61,236 bases of DNA from Litchfieldella qijiaojingensis. Lineage in GTDB: Bacteria; Pseudomonadota; Gammaproteobacteria; Pseudomonadales; Halomonadaceae. The DNA lies in the NCBI RefSeq assembly GCF_014651875.1, contig NZ_BMXS01000026.1, forward strand, positions 1 through 61,236, read 5' to 3'. Positions within the stretch are counted from its first letter, which is position 1. Every line of letters begins with the position of its first letter. A program made the position numbers and the translations under genes. Positions 33,897-43,541 of the stretch are shown here, piece after piece. The notes beneath the pieces were generated by a model that was not told the DNA's origin, ran no database searches, and was given only the letters and a program-made list of their open reading frames with translations.

Positions 33897-34349
33897 ATGT
33901 TTAATTCGATCCTGATCGTGTGCCGAGCCAATATCTGTCGTAGCCCGGTTGCAGAAGCGCTTATGAAATTGAGATTACCGACGCATAGCATCGAGTCGGC
34001 GGGACTTTCCATGAATGTCATGGAAGGTCAAGGGATTCCTGCCATTGCCCAGGAATTGGCCAAAAAGGAAGGGTTGGACCTTTCGAAACACCGATCACGG
34101 TGCATACAAAGAGAAATGATCGAATCTGCTGACTTAGTTCTCGTAATGAGTGAATCTCAACGCCTTTCCATTGGCGAGTTATCTCCGGAAGCTACTGGAA
34201 AGACCATGTTGTTTGGACGTTGGCTGAGAGGCGGTGGAGCCCAAGGAATGGAAATCCCCGACCCCTATCGTAAAAGTCGCGAAGCCTATGCTCATGTACA
34301 CCGATTATTGGTAAAAGCCGCTGACGAATGGCAAGTCAGATTGACATAG
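33897..34349 (+). CDS. wzb: Low-molecular-weight protein-tyrosine phosphatase Wzb
   Basis: This 150-residue phosphatase has the P-loop CX5R as VCRANICRSP (Cys9 nucleophile, Arg15) and the general acid Asp in the IPDPYRKS segment. It removes phosphate from the tyrosine tail of Wzc, cycling the kinase during polymer export. Its position between wza and wzc is canonical. It starts 6 bp after the wza stop. Confidence 0.95.
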   Translation: MFNSILIVCRANICRSPVAEALMKLRLPTHSIESAGLSMNVMEGQGIPAIAQELAKKEGLDLSKHRSRCIQREMIESADLVLVMSESQRLSIGELSPEATGKTMLFGRWLRGGGAQGMEIPDPYRKSREAYAHVHRLLVKAADEWQVRLT

Positions 34350-34364
34350 TTATCAGGAATTATA

Positions 34365-36635
34365 ATGACTCAAATGCCCTCACTACCCAGTACCCCAAAG
34401 AATAATGACGATGAAATAGATTTTCAACGTCTGTTTGGCTTGCTGTTGGACCACAAATGGCTGATTGTTCTGGTGACAGCAGCATTCATGGTGGGTGGCA
34501 TGATCTATGCGACGTTATCAACGCCCATCTATCAAGGTAACGCGCTTGTACAGGTCGAGAGACGCTCATCCGTCAGTCCTCTTGGGGATTTAGCGACAGT
34601 CATGGGTAGAGAGGAGCAAAGCGCTTCGGCAGAAGTCGAGATTCTGCGTTCAAGAATGGTGTTGGGCAAGGTGGTCGATAGAATTGAATTGGATAGCGTA
34701 GTTATCCCTAGAAAGCTTCCAATTATAGGAGAGTACATTCAAAGGAATGGCATCGCACGGCCTAATCTGAAAACTTGGCCAGTCATCGGGAGTCTGATTG
34801 AAAGATATGATTCCGAGATCCCTTTGATTGACGCAGTAAATAGTGCTGTTTGGGGAGGGGAGAGCCTACAGCTAGGACGTCTCGATGTCACTGATAAGTT
34901 TCGTGGTCAGCCCTTCTTTTTACGTGTCCTTGAAGAGGATAGGTTCCAGCTACGGCTGAATGATCAGATAATCGGAGAAGGAGTTGTTGGTGAAACTACT
35001 GGTTTTTTAGATGGAGGAGTTAATCTTCGAATATCCAAAATTGACGCTCCTCCAATGACCGAATTCACTTTGATAAAGCTTCACAGGGCTTCTGCGATTG
35101 GCTCATTGGCTGCTAGGCTGGGTGTTTTCGAACAGGGGGGAGAGCGTGGCGGCGGTACCGGTATGTTGCGTTTGATATTGACAGGAACGGATCGCGAGGA
35201 AATCCGGCGTGCGCTCGATGCCATCAGTCAAACATTTCTGATGCAGAACGTCGAGCGCCAGTCCGCCCAGGCAGATCAAAGCTTGGAATTTCTTGAAGAG
35301 CAAGCACCTGAGCTTAGAGCTAAGTTATCCGATGCTGAAGATCGGTTAAATCAATATCGTGTAAAATTGGACAGTGTCGACCTTAATAGTGAAGCACAGT
35401 CCTATATCAATCAATTTATTGAAATAGAAAGGCAGTTAAATGAATTGGAGCTTCAAGAGTCAGAGATATCTCAACGGTTTACCCCACAACATCCTTCATA
35501 CCGGACCTTGCTTAGACAAAAAAATCACCTCATAAATGAAAAAAATCGCTTGAATGAACTTGTCAATGAGATGCCGGCCGCTCAACAGGAAATTGTACGT
35601 CTGACACGCGATGTAGAAGTGACGCAAGCGATTTATGTCAATGTACTTAATCGGGCACAGGAGCTACAGCTAGCTAAAGCCGGGACGATTGGCAATGTAC
35701 GGATTATCGATGATGCACTAGTCGCAGGAGGTCCAATCGCACCTAACAAACCGATACTAGTCATATTATCTACCATAGTGGGTGCCGTGCTTGCGGTGGC
35801 TTATGTATTGGTTAAGGGGATCTTGAATCGAGGAGTAGAGAGCCCAGAGCAGTTAGAAGAGCTTGGTCTTCCAGTGTACGCTACTATTCCTCTATCTGAA
35901 GATCAGTTGAAGCTGGTAAGACGCATAAAATACCAACGTGATAAGCGAAGCAGTTCTATTATCAAAGGTATCTTGGGGGTCGTAAACCCCACGGATACGG
36001 CTATTGAAGCCCTTAGAGGGCTGCGTACTAGCCTACACTTTGCCATGCTGGAAGCCAAAAATAACTGCATCATGATTACAGGGCCAAGCCCAGAAATAGG
36101 GAAAAGTTTTATCACTATAAACTTGGGAACAATATGTGCTCAGGCAGGACTCAAGGTATTAATCATCGATGCCGATATGCGTAAAGGACATATCCACAAC
36201 GCTTTCAGACATGCATCAGAGGGTGGGCTTTCTGAGCTACTTTCAGGGGAGTTGGAATGGCAGAATGCGATACGCCAAACCGAGATTGATGGATTGTTCT
36301 ATGTATCACGTGGGAAGATTCCACCTAATCCTTCCGAATTGCTGATGCAGGAACGATTTGGTAATTTTCTTGAAGGGTTTAGTCCTGAATATGATTTAGT
36401 ACTCATCGACACTCCTCCGATATTAGCCGTGACCGATGCTGCTATTGTTGGAAAGCGAGTAGGTGCTAGTTTAATGGTCGCTCGCTTTCAATTGAATCCA
36501 CCTAGAGAAGTCAGTATTGCACTGCGGCGTTTGGAAACTTCTGGTGTGGAAGTTAAGGGATGCATCCTAAATGCCATGGAGAAAAAGTCTTCAGTCAGGT
36601 ACGGATATGGGTATTACAATTACTCCTATCATTAA
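34365..36635 (+). CDS. wzc: Tyrosine autokinase / polysaccharide co-polymerase Wzc
   Basis: This 756-residue inner-membrane protein has a Wzz-like N-terminal helix (about residues 28-45), a periplasmic coiled-coil domain, and a second helix near 460-480 (ILVILSTIVGAVLAVAYVLV). The BY-kinase domain follows, with Walker A GPSPEIGKSF (about 571), Walker A' LIIDADMRKG (about 596) and Walker B LVLIDTPP (about 677). The C-terminal tail is tyrosine-rich (RYGYGYYNYSYH), which is where autophosphorylation controls polymer length. With Wza and Wzb it forms the export machinery of a Wzy-type system. Base composition turns AT-rich after this gene. Confidence 0.95.
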   Translation: MTQMPSLPSTPKNNDDEIDFQRLFGLLLDHKWLIVLVTAAFMVGGMIYATLSTPIYQGNALVQVERRSSVSPLGDLATVMGREEQSASAEVEILRSRMVLGKVVDRIELDSVVIPRKLPIIGEYIQRNGIARPNLKTWPVIGSLIERYDSEIPLIDAVNSAVWGGESLQLGRLDVTDKFRGQPFFLRVLEEDRFQLRLNDQIIGEGVVGETTGFLDGGVNLRISKIDAPPMTEFTLIKLHRASAIGSLAARLGVFEQGGERGGGTGMLRLILTGTDREEIRRALDAISQTFLMQNVERQSAQADQSLEFLEEQAPELRAKLSDAEDRLNQYRVKLDSVDLNSEAQSYINQFIEIERQLNELELQESEISQRFTPQHPSYRTLLRQKNHLINEKNRLNELVNEMPAAQQEIVRLTRDVEVTQAIYVNVLNRAQELQLAKAGTIGNVRIIDDALVAGGPIAPNKPILVILSTIVGAVLAVAYVLVKGILNRGVESPEQLEELGLPVYATIPLSEDQLKLVRRIKYQRDKRSSSIIKGILGVVNPTDTAIEALRGLRTSLHFAMLEAKNNCIMITGPSPEIGKSFITINLGTICAQAGLKVLIIDADMRKGHIHNAFRHASEGGLSELLSGELEWQNAIRQTEIDGLFYVSRGKIPPNPSELLMQERFGNFLEGFSPEYDLVLIDTPPILAVTDAAIVGKRVGASLMVARFQLNPPREVSIALRRLETSGVEVKGCILNAMEKKSSVRYGYGYYNYSYH

Positions 36636-36734
36636 TGCTGACAATACGAAAAATCGAGGTTTTATATTTGGCATATAAAACTTATATATCAAGCCTGAGC
36701 TTTTTATTTCACGCCAACTTTTCTGAAAATACCA

Positions 36735-37940
36735 ATGAATACTAACGCCGAAACCTTGATGATTCTTGGTAGTGGTTTGATGCAAAAGTCAGCCTATATG
36801 CAAGCAAAAGAACTCGGGTTAAATATTGTCGGAGTAGATCCCGGTGATAAAGCATGTTGCAAAAAAATAGCAGACATTTATTATGACTATGATCTGGGCG
36901 ATATTTCGAAGTTAAAAGACGTTGTCAATAAGCACTCAGTAACCGGAGTGATGACATTGGCCGCTGATTATCCAATATCATCGATTGGGCAATTAAACGA
37001 TGAGTATGGTTTTTCAGGCATATCATACGAGGTGGCAAAGATTGTAACGAATAAGTCGAAAATGAGAGAGGTTGTGAAAAAATTCAATGTCAAATGCCCA
37101 AAATGGACATTGGTGGCGAATATAAATAATCTTTGCGATTTTGATTTTGATATTAATAAAACTTCACCAATTATTGTCAAGCCGGTAGATAGCTCGGGTG
37201 GTCGTGGAGTCACTTTTCTAAACAAGGGTTCTGAAGTTTTCTTGATGGAGGAGGCGATACGCTATGCTAATAACTTCAGCAAAGCCGGCCAGGTCATAGT
37301 CGAGGAGTTTGTTTCTGGAAGCGAGTTTTCAGCCGAAACCGTAACGTTTCAAGGTGTTACACAAATAATAAGTATAACAGAAAAAATAACATCACAAGAG
37401 CCTTATTTTATGGAGATAGGTCATAACGTGCCTTATCAGTTTGATGAAATAGAAAATAAAGTTGTCGAATTCTTCATAGAAAAAGTAATTCAGGCTACTG
37501 GTATAAACAACAGTCCAGCTCATATTGAATTTAAGATGCGCGATGGTGAACCGGTATTGATTGAAGTCGGTGCAAGACTAGGAGGTGGCTTTATCACGAC
37601 TGATCTTGTTCCATTGGCAACTGGATATAATATGGTGTCAGCAGCCATAATGCTCAGCCTTGGTCGAAAACCAGAATTACAAAAAACACTGCATCGAGCA
37701 GCTTCGATACGCTTTTTTATACCATCCCCAGGATGTATTAAGTCCATCAAAGGATTTTCTGATGTGAAAAATATTAATGGGGTAAGTTCTATTTTTTGCG
37801 ATTATAAGATTGGTGAGATAATACCTGTTATCAGGGATGCCTCAGGAAGAAAAGCATATATAATTGGAGTTGCAGAGTCTTTGGAAGACGTAAAATTTCT
37901 ACTTGACACGGCCGCCAGCTCTATCCTGATTGAGACTTAA
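36735..37940 (+). CDS. ATP-grasp ligase (carboxylate-amine ligase type)
   Basis: This 401-residue protein has a pre-ATP-grasp Rossmann-like domain (LMILGSGLMQKSAYMQAKELGLNIVGVDP). The ATP-grasp core follows: PIIVKPVDSSGGRGV as the glycine-rich phosphate loop with its lysine, VIVEEFVSGSEFSAETV, and the magnesium-binding HIEFKMRDGEPVLIEVGARLGGG. Such enzymes activate a carboxylate as acyl phosphate and join it to an amine or thiol. The partner substrates are unknown. It is AT-rich, follows wzc after 99 bp, and begins a cassette without glycosyltransferases. It could amidate a sugar or build a small amino-acid-derived compound. Confidence 0.88.
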   Translation: MNTNAETLMILGSGLMQKSAYMQAKELGLNIVGVDPGDKACCKKIADIYYDYDLGDISKLKDVVNKHSVTGVMTLAADYPISSIGQLNDEYGFSGISYEVAKIVTNKSKMREVVKKFNVKCPKWTLVANINNLCDFDFDINKTSPIIVKPVDSSGGRGVTFLNKGSEVFLMEEAIRYANNFSKAGQVIVEEFVSGSEFSAETVTFQGVTQIISITEKITSQEPYFMEIGHNVPYQFDEIENKVVEFFIEKVIQATGINNSPAHIEFKMRDGEPVLIEVGARLGGGFITTDLVPLATGYNMVSAAIMLSLGRKPELQKTLHRAASIRFFIPSPGCIKSIKGFSDVKNINGVSSIFCDYKIGEIIPVIRDASGRKAYIIGVAESLEDVKFLLDTAASSILIET

Positions 37941-37941
37941 T

Positions 37942-38733
37942 ATGATTGATATACCTTTTTTCGATTCATTGACACATGCTTCAAGAAATGGATGTTGGCT
38001 TGGAAAAAATCATTTCAATGCAAGCCTAGATCGTCTTCTAATGGAAGCAAGAAAAATAGAAAACTATAAGGCTTGCCTGGTGAATATTGCCGGATATCAA
38101 GATAATAATGAACTTGAGTCAATCGCTCTACAATATCCTAATCTTTTTGTACCTATTGCTGGATTTGACCCAAGTAAGTATGAATCAATTTCAGAGATCT
38201 CAATTAAATTAAAGGAAATTTCATGCCGCAGATTTGCTGGCATTAAACTCCACCCGAGGCTTAACAAATATAACCCGTTATCAAGCAAATGCTTATTTAC
38301 AATCCAGAAGGCATCGGAGTCAGGCTTGATAGTATTTCTTGATACTCTATTCAGACAAATGTATCTACCAAGCCGTCATACTGCAGATATAATTGATAAG
38401 ATAGCTTTTTCCTGTCCAGATACTAAAATTGTTCTTCTTCATGGAGGCGGAACAAGCATGCTTGACGTCTATGAGATAGTTAGGATGAGGAAAAATTTGT
38501 TATTGGACATTTCATTCTCCATGATGAGGTATAAAGGAAGTTCGTTGGATTTGGATATAAAGTTTATTGCTAATACTCTTGATGAGCGTGTTACTTTGGG
38601 TTCCGACTTTCCTGAGTACGTGCCTGAAGAGTGCCGAAATGTTGCGATCAATATGATGCAAGAACTACCTTTAAAAAACATTCATAATATTTTTCATGGT
38701 AATCTAGAGAGATTTTTCGAAAAATGGATTTAG
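37942..38733 (+). CDS. Amidohydrolase-family (TIM-barrel metal hydrolase) protein
   Basis: This 263-residue protein resembles amidohydrolase_2 members: FAGIKLHPRLNKYNPLSSKCL with the conserved lysine and histidine, IVLLHGGG with a metal-ligand histidine, GSDFPEY with the final Asp, and a closing IFHGNLERFF. The usual N-terminal HxH is reduced to a single visible histidine (DSLTHAS), so metal binding may be altered. I choose the ATG at 37942, one base after the ligase stop, over the TTG at 37930. Tight coupling with the ATP-grasp gene suggests they act on the same intermediate. The substrate is unknown. Confidence 0.8.
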   Translation: MIDIPFFDSLTHASRNGCWLGKNHFNASLDRLLMEARKIENYKACLVNIAGYQDNNELESIALQYPNLFVPIAGFDPSKYESISEISIKLKEISCRRFAGIKLHPRLNKYNPLSSKCLFTIQKASESGLIVFLDTLFRQMYLPSRHTADIIDKIAFSCPDTKIVLLHGGGTSMLDVYEIVRMRKNLLLDISFSMMRYKGSSLDLDIKFIANTLDERVTLGSDFPEYVPEECRNVAINMMQELPLKNIHNIFHGNLERFFEKWI

Positions 38734-38785
38734 CTATTGAGCTGATAATATTTTGTTTTTCGTAAATCAAGGTTTACCATTGAAA

Positions 38786-39769
38786 ATGAAAAAAGTATTT
38801 TCTGGGCCATGTTGGGAAAATTCAACCCATTCAAGAGTTGGTATAAGTAGAGCCACATGGAATGAATGGTGGTCAAAGCAAAATCCTTCAGCCTCTAAAA
38901 AATTTGGCCGGCAGGCAAAGCCTGGAGACTTTGGAGCAATACTTGTAAAAAATGGATATAAGATTGAAGAGTGGGGGAATATCGAGTATCGGTATCAATC
39001 AGCGTCAGTAGGGAAAGCGTTTACTAAGCTTGTTTTACAGTTAAGCATCGATAAGAGACTTATAGGTTCTGTGCATGATTTGGTTTCTAACTACTGGACT
39101 GGCCTGAACTTTTTAGATAATCCTTTAAAACAACTTGATTATGGTGCTCACCGGTTTATTAGTTTTAATTACTTATATTGCCATTGTGCTGGGTTTCCTG
39201 TTACAAATGGTTTTTTTTGGCGTAATCAAAAGAATGTCCCCAAGTGGGCCTCTTGCAGTGGTGATCCGAGTCGTGATAACTATGCTCATTGCCAACCTGG
39301 AAAGTTTACATGCTATTCCAGCGGTGGCTATTGGAGGTTATCACAAATTCTCACTAAGGTATGGGGACAAGATCTTAAAAGTGTCTTAGACGAACATTTG
39401 TTTTCAAAAATAGGCATAGAACCCTCAAGTTGGAGGTGGTTGGGTGGGGATGAAGTTCGCAGTAATATGTTTTTTTACCCTGAAATGCCAGGTTATGGCG
39501 ATTTCATTGACCCACCTTATACAATAAATGGATATCGTATCCAGGGAGGAGGTGGGTGGGTGGAAATGTCTCCAGTTGATTTGGCGCGAGTAGGGCTACT
39601 AATTGCACGTAGAGGGCTTTGGGAAAAGTGTCGCTTGCTCAGTGATAGTGAATTACTTAATGGGCATAAGGGGGGTAATGATAGTGAGTTATACGTTGAT
39701 AAGGCTCGAGATTTAGTGTTTGCGAAAGTAACGACAGATGGGTTGGATATAAATAATTTAAAATATTAA
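38786..39769 (+). CDS. Serine beta-lactamase-fold hydrolase/acyltransferase-like protein
   Basis: This 327-residue protein (from ATG 38786; a TTG at 38780 or 38753 is possible) has the class C/esterase-type motifs. SVGK is the SxxK motif (Ser74, Lys77). YSSGGYWRLSQIL stands where YxN is normal, with the Asn replaced by Ser. HKGG in the C-terminal sheet replaces KTG/HxG. There is no signal peptide, so it is probably cytoplasmic and not a resistance enzyme. Such folds also act as esterases, D-aminopeptidases and transacylases. In this cassette it could transfer or trim an acyl or amino-acid group. Confidence 0.75.
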   Translation: MKKVFSGPCWENSTHSRVGISRATWNEWWSKQNPSASKKFGRQAKPGDFGAILVKNGYKIEEWGNIEYRYQSASVGKAFTKLVLQLSIDKRLIGSVHDLVSNYWTGLNFLDNPLKQLDYGAHRFISFNYLYCHCAGFPVTNGFFWRNQKNVPKWASCSGDPSRDNYAHCQPGKFTCYSSGGYWRLSQILTKVWGQDLKSVLDEHLFSKIGIEPSSWRWLGGDEVRSNMFFYPEMPGYGDFIDPPYTINGYRIQGGGGWVEMSPVDLARVGLLIARRGLWEKCRLLSDSELLNGHKGGNDSELYVDKARDLVFAKVTTDGLDINNLKY

Positions 39770-39869
39770 CAATAGTTAAATAACAATTTACATATATTTT
39801 ATAAATTAATTATTTTATTTACCATGGTGTACAAAGGGGCTGGGGTTTAAAGAAATCAAGGGAGGGGGT

Positions 39870-40643
39870 ATGTTGTGCTATGACAAGGTCGTGAGAGCAG
39901 GGGCTATCGATGATGTCTTAAGAGATGAGGTTGAATTAAATAAGATAAGAGAAGATATTGTCAAAGGGTGTATATATATATTCAATAGCGGAATTGACAA
40001 GCTATTGCTTGAAAGGATAAGAAAATATTTGATTTCACTAGGGAAAAACTCACTCCCAGTATATTACTCAATCCATGAGGGGTGTCCTAATTTTCATAGG
40101 GTTAATCATTGGGACCCTAGATCTCATGTTCGTGGATGTTTTCATCAATTTTCCTTCTTCCCTTGGAATGATGATATATTTAAATTTTTCGAGTTATTTA
40201 AAAATGTATTTTACTTGAAAAATAGGCTAAGCGGATTGCCCGAAACTAGCTTCTTGTCTAGTGTTCCTGAAGATGGTTGTGTTGCAAGATTGTCATTCCA
40301 GTACTATCCAGTTGGTGGAGGGGCTCTTAATAAGCATAAAGATCCGGTTGATTACCATCAACTGACTGTTCCTACAATGCTTCTTTGCCAAAAGGGGGTC
40401 GACTTTCACAAAGGAGGTGCATATGTCATGAATCATCTAGACGAAAAGATCTATATTGACGAACTCAGCGATTGGGGTGAGGTGACTTATTTTAATGCTC
40501 AAATGGTGCATGGTGTCGATAAAATTGATCCTGATGCTGAACACTGTTGGGAAGAATTTAAAGGGCGCTGGATAGCCTTATTTGCAGTCAATAAGCTTGC
40601 GTCAAGTAACAGGATATCCAATTCAATTGATCTAGGGTCTTAG
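39870..40643 (+). CDS. Putative Fe(II)/2-oxoglutarate-dependent oxygenase 1
   Basis: This 257-residue protein is not matched to a named family with certainty. It shows the facial triad of 2OG oxygenases: His156-x-Asp158 in GGGALNKHKDP and His214 in YFNAQMVHGVDKIDP, with Arg233 in GRWIALFAV as the 2-oxoglutarate anchor. It shares this layout and several local phrases (YP-GGG, KGG-Y, HGV-IDP) with the gene at 41611, so the two are paralogues. A strong ribosome site (GGGAGGGGG) precedes the ATG. It probably hydroxylates an intermediate of the cassette. The substrate is unknown. Confidence 0.75.
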   Translation: MLCYDKVVRAGAIDDVLRDEVELNKIREDIVKGCIYIFNSGIDKLLLERIRKYLISLGKNSLPVYYSIHEGCPNFHRVNHWDPRSHVRGCFHQFSFFPWNDDIFKFFELFKNVFYLKNRLSGLPETSFLSSVPEDGCVARLSFQYYPVGGGALNKHKDPVDYHQLTVPTMLLCQKGVDFHKGGAYVMNHLDEKIYIDELSDWGEVTYFNAQMVHGVDKIDPDAEHCWEEFKGRWIALFAVNKLASSNRISNSIDLGS

Positions 40644-40645
40644 AA

Positions 40646-41614
40646 ATGGTTTCTATGATGTGGAACTGGCAAAAGCTGGGAGCGATTGTTAAGCCTTCAT
40701 CAATATATCCTCTATGGCTAAGAAATTTTACTGGCGCAACAGCAGTAGTAGAGCATGGTAGTCCGGGATTATTTTGGTTTTACATAACGGGACGTGATGA
40801 TTATAACAAATCTCATATTGGAAGAATTCTTGTTGATTTAAATCATGGCCCTGCTGTTGTGTACATAGAAGAAGATGTTTGCTTCTCACACGGTCGACTT
40901 GGAACATTTGACGAAGACGGAGTTTCTTATCCTTGTCTGATTGAAGCTCGATACGGGATTGATTTATTTTATACAGGGTGGGTAGCAACTCGCAGCACAG
41001 GTTTTCAGAACCATCTTGGCAAGGCTTATAGTATTGATGGTGGAAAGACATTCAAGAGATACTCAAAAGCGCCAATTTTAGCCAGAAATGATTCGGAACC
41101 ATATTCCATTGGATCCGTATTTGTGATGCAGGATAATGAGTTATGGAAAATGTGGTATACAAGCTTTGTCAGTTGGGAAAAAAAGGATGATAATACAATA
41201 CAGCACAAGTACCTTATAAGATATGCAGAGTCAGAAGATGGCTTTTCCTGGTTCCGCGACTACGAAAATTGTATTGACTTTGACAAAGGAGAATTTGCCA
41301 TATGCAGGCCGACAGTTATTAAGTTAAATGGTATATATCACATGTGGTTTTGCGCACGAGGAAATGAGTATAGACTCTGTCATGCTATTTCTAAAGATGG
41401 TCGATCGTGGAAACGTCTATATTATAATATAGTTCCATCAAGTTCTTCAAAAGAATCTTGGGATAGTCATAGTCAGTGTTATCCTGCAGCATTTAGATAT
41501 AGTGGATACTTGTATCTGTTATATAGTGGTAACGGTTATGGAAAGGAAGGTTTAGGGTTAATAAGGATATCAATTGATGCATTGTCAAAAATTCCCGACT
41601 TACTAATAGGATGA
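40646..41614 (+). CDS. Five-bladed beta-propeller glycosidase-like protein (GH43/GH130-like fold)
   Basis: This 322-residue protein has repeated blade motifs (YSIDGGKTFKRYSKAPIL, YAESEDGFSWFRDYENCI, ISKDGRSWKRL) and a RPTVIKLNGIYHMWFCARG segment typical of arabinanase/phosphorylase-like propellers. Candidate acidic residues are spread over the blades, but catalytic assignment is not safe. There is no signal peptide, so it acts inside the cell or is a binding scaffold. It starts 2 bp after oxygenase 1 and its stop overlaps the start of oxygenase 2 (ATGA), so the three are translationally coupled. Confidence 0.75.
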   Translation: MVSMMWNWQKLGAIVKPSSIYPLWLRNFTGATAVVEHGSPGLFWFYITGRDDYNKSHIGRILVDLNHGPAVVYIEEDVCFSHGRLGTFDEDGVSYPCLIEARYGIDLFYTGWVATRSTGFQNHLGKAYSIDGGKTFKRYSKAPILARNDSEPYSIGSVFVMQDNELWKMWYTSFVSWEKKDDNTIQHKYLIRYAESEDGFSWFRDYENCIDFDKGEFAICRPTVIKLNGIYHMWFCARGNEYRLCHAISKDGRSWKRLYYNIVPSSSSKESWDSHSQCYPAAFRYSGYLYLLYSGNGYGKEGLGLIRISIDALSKIPDLLIG

Positions 41615-42402
41615 CGATAATGTTAAGTTTAGAAGAGCTTGAGTCCGCTACTTTGGATGTCACAAATATTGATGATCTAGATGTCGATGTTCTTAATGAA
41701 ATTTTAAATAAACATGACTACGGCATTGTCAAGGGCCTGATCAATCCTGATGAAATTAAACACGCTAAAAATTTATTATTTGAACAATTTTTAGTTGAAA
41801 ACGATTCTCCTGCTACTGGAGAATCACCAAATCGGATTCAAGATAATTTCCAGAAGTTATCTATAGGAGGAGGGGAGCTGAGAGAAAAAGATTTATCAAA
41901 ATGTGTAAGAACTTTTTATAATCCAATTTTTGCGAAAGATATCTACGGTCTTAGGAATGCTTTCAGGCAAGCTGCAATGGTGAGAAATCTGGTAACAGGT
42001 TTTAGAAAGGACTTTGCGCTAGATACTGTTCAAGATGGTTTTTGGACAGCTTCTCGTATACACCACTATCCAACCGGCGGGGGGCATATGGAAGGACATA
42101 TTGATGATTATGTTCCTGTAATAGTGGGGCAATATGGCGTAAACTCTTATTTCCAACCTTTGATCGTAATGAGTAAAAAAGGCGAAGGGGAAGATTGTGA
42201 TTATAAAAAAGGAGGAGGGTATTTTGAAAATAATGGTGGACGCATTTATTATGATGCTTTTTTGGAGTTAGGTTCAATTATCATATATAATACTAAAATT
42301 TTCCATGGTGTGGAAGAAATTGATCCTCATCTACCTTTCAGACAATCATGCTTGAATGGTAGATTTTCTGGCTTGGTTACAATGTATAGAGATTTATCGT
42401 AG
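41611..42402 (+). CDS. Putative Fe(II)/2-oxoglutarate-dependent oxygenase 2
   Basis: This 263-residue paralogue of the gene at 39870 has the triad His163-x-Asp165 (GGGHMEGHIDDYVPV) and His232 (YNTKIFHGVEEIDP), with Arg251 (NGRFSGLVTMY) as the likely co-substrate anchor. The N-terminal ~40 residues resemble the lead-in of phytanoyl-CoA-dioxygenase-like proteins (DYGIVKGLINPDEIKHAKNL). The start overlaps the propeller gene; an ATG at 41620 is an alternative. It is followed by the broken IS481-like element. Confidence 0.78.
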   Translation: MTIMLSLEELESATLDVTNIDDLDVDVLNEILNKHDYGIVKGLINPDEIKHAKNLLFEQFLVENDSPATGESPNRIQDNFQKLSIGGGELREKDLSKCVRTFYNPIFAKDIYGLRNAFRQAAMVRNLVTGFRKDFALDTVQDGFWTASRIHHYPTGGGHMEGHIDDYVPVIVGQYGVNSYFQPLIVMSKKGEGEDCDYKKGGGYFENNGGRIYYDAFLELGSIIIYNTKIFHGVEEIDPHLPFRQSCLNGRFSGLVTMYRDLS

Positions 42403-42467
42403 AAAAGGTCGTTTTTAGATTTTTAATTTAATTGATGGTTGAATATGATCGCCTTTAAATTATTAAC

Positions 42468-43541
42468 TGTCGGGTCCCCGATGATCGACTGAGCTATAGA
42501 AGCTATCCTTTGCTGGCAGCCAAGGAGCTTCTTCACCAGGTCATTCGGGAGCAAGGATATGGACATCAAGCTACATAAACAGGCGACGACCACACCCAAG
42601 ATCCGCGCCGAGATCCAGGCTGCGCCACCTGGCATCAGCAATAGCGAGCTGGCAAGGAGGTATGGTGTCGCTGACACTACCGTTCGTCGCTGGCGGCTCC
42701 GCCAGGATACCCATGACCGCTCGCATACTCGGCATAATCTGCTGGCCACGCTGACGCCCGAGCAGGAAGAGGTGCTCATTGCCGCCCGGGAATTCTTACG
42801 GCTGGGCCTCGATGACCTGCTGGTGGTCGCGCGTGAATTCCTCAATCCTCGCCTCTCGCGCTCTGGGCTTCATCGCATGTTGAAGCGACGTGAGGTACCG
42901 ACACTGACGGAACTGGCTCGGCAAGATGCCGCTGATGACGAGACACCCAAGCACAAGCCGTTTCGGGACTATGCGCCGGGCTTCGTGCATGTCGACATCA
43001 AGCACCTGCCGCAGATGCCGGATGAGGAGCGGAAGCGCTATCTGTACGTCGCCATCGATCGCGCCACGCGCTGGGTTTACCTGGAAGTGCGGCGTAGTCA
43101 GTCAGCTCAGGATGCGCGGATCTTTATGAAGCGAGTGATCGAAAAGGCGCCGTTCAAGGTCCAGAAAGTGCTGACTGACAACGGCAAGTCCTTCACGGAC
43201 CGCTTCACCCGTGCGGGCGAACGGACACCCAGCGGTCAGCATCCTTTCGATCAGGAATGCCAGCAACACGGCATCCAGCATCGCCTAATCAAGCCGGGAC
43301 GGCCACAGACCAATGGGATGGTCGAGCGCTTCAATGGCCGGATCAGCGACGTGTTGGCGACACGACGAGGAGTCAGGTGAAGACCTGGAGCAGACGCTGA
43401 AATGCTACTGCTGGTTGTACAATCACCACATACCGCAGAAGGCGCTGCACCATCAGCCACCCATTACGGCGATGAAAGACTGGCAGGCGAAACGTCCAGA
43501 ATTATTTCATAAGCATGTGATTAATCACCCGGAACCTGACA
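42468..43541 (+). mobile_element. IS481-family insertion sequence (defective)
   Basis: The terminal inverted repeats are TGTCGGGTCCCCGATGATC at the left (42468) and, read on the other strand, TGTCAGGTTCCGGGTGATT at the right (ending 43541). They bound a ~1.07-kb element containing one transposase gene. It is GC-richer than the flanks. No obvious target duplication is visible. The transposase frame is shifted near its end, so the copy is probably immobile. Confidence 0.85.

Noticed and set aside
33897-34349. Arsenate reductase (LMW-PTP type)
   Set aside because: The gene lies between wza and wzc and lacks the extra cysteines of ArsC. Wzb is the direct reading.
38786-39769. Antibiotic-resistance beta-lactamase
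   Set aside because: It has no signal peptide, the YxN motif is altered, and the genomic context is a biosynthetic cassette. The fold alone does not indicate resistance.
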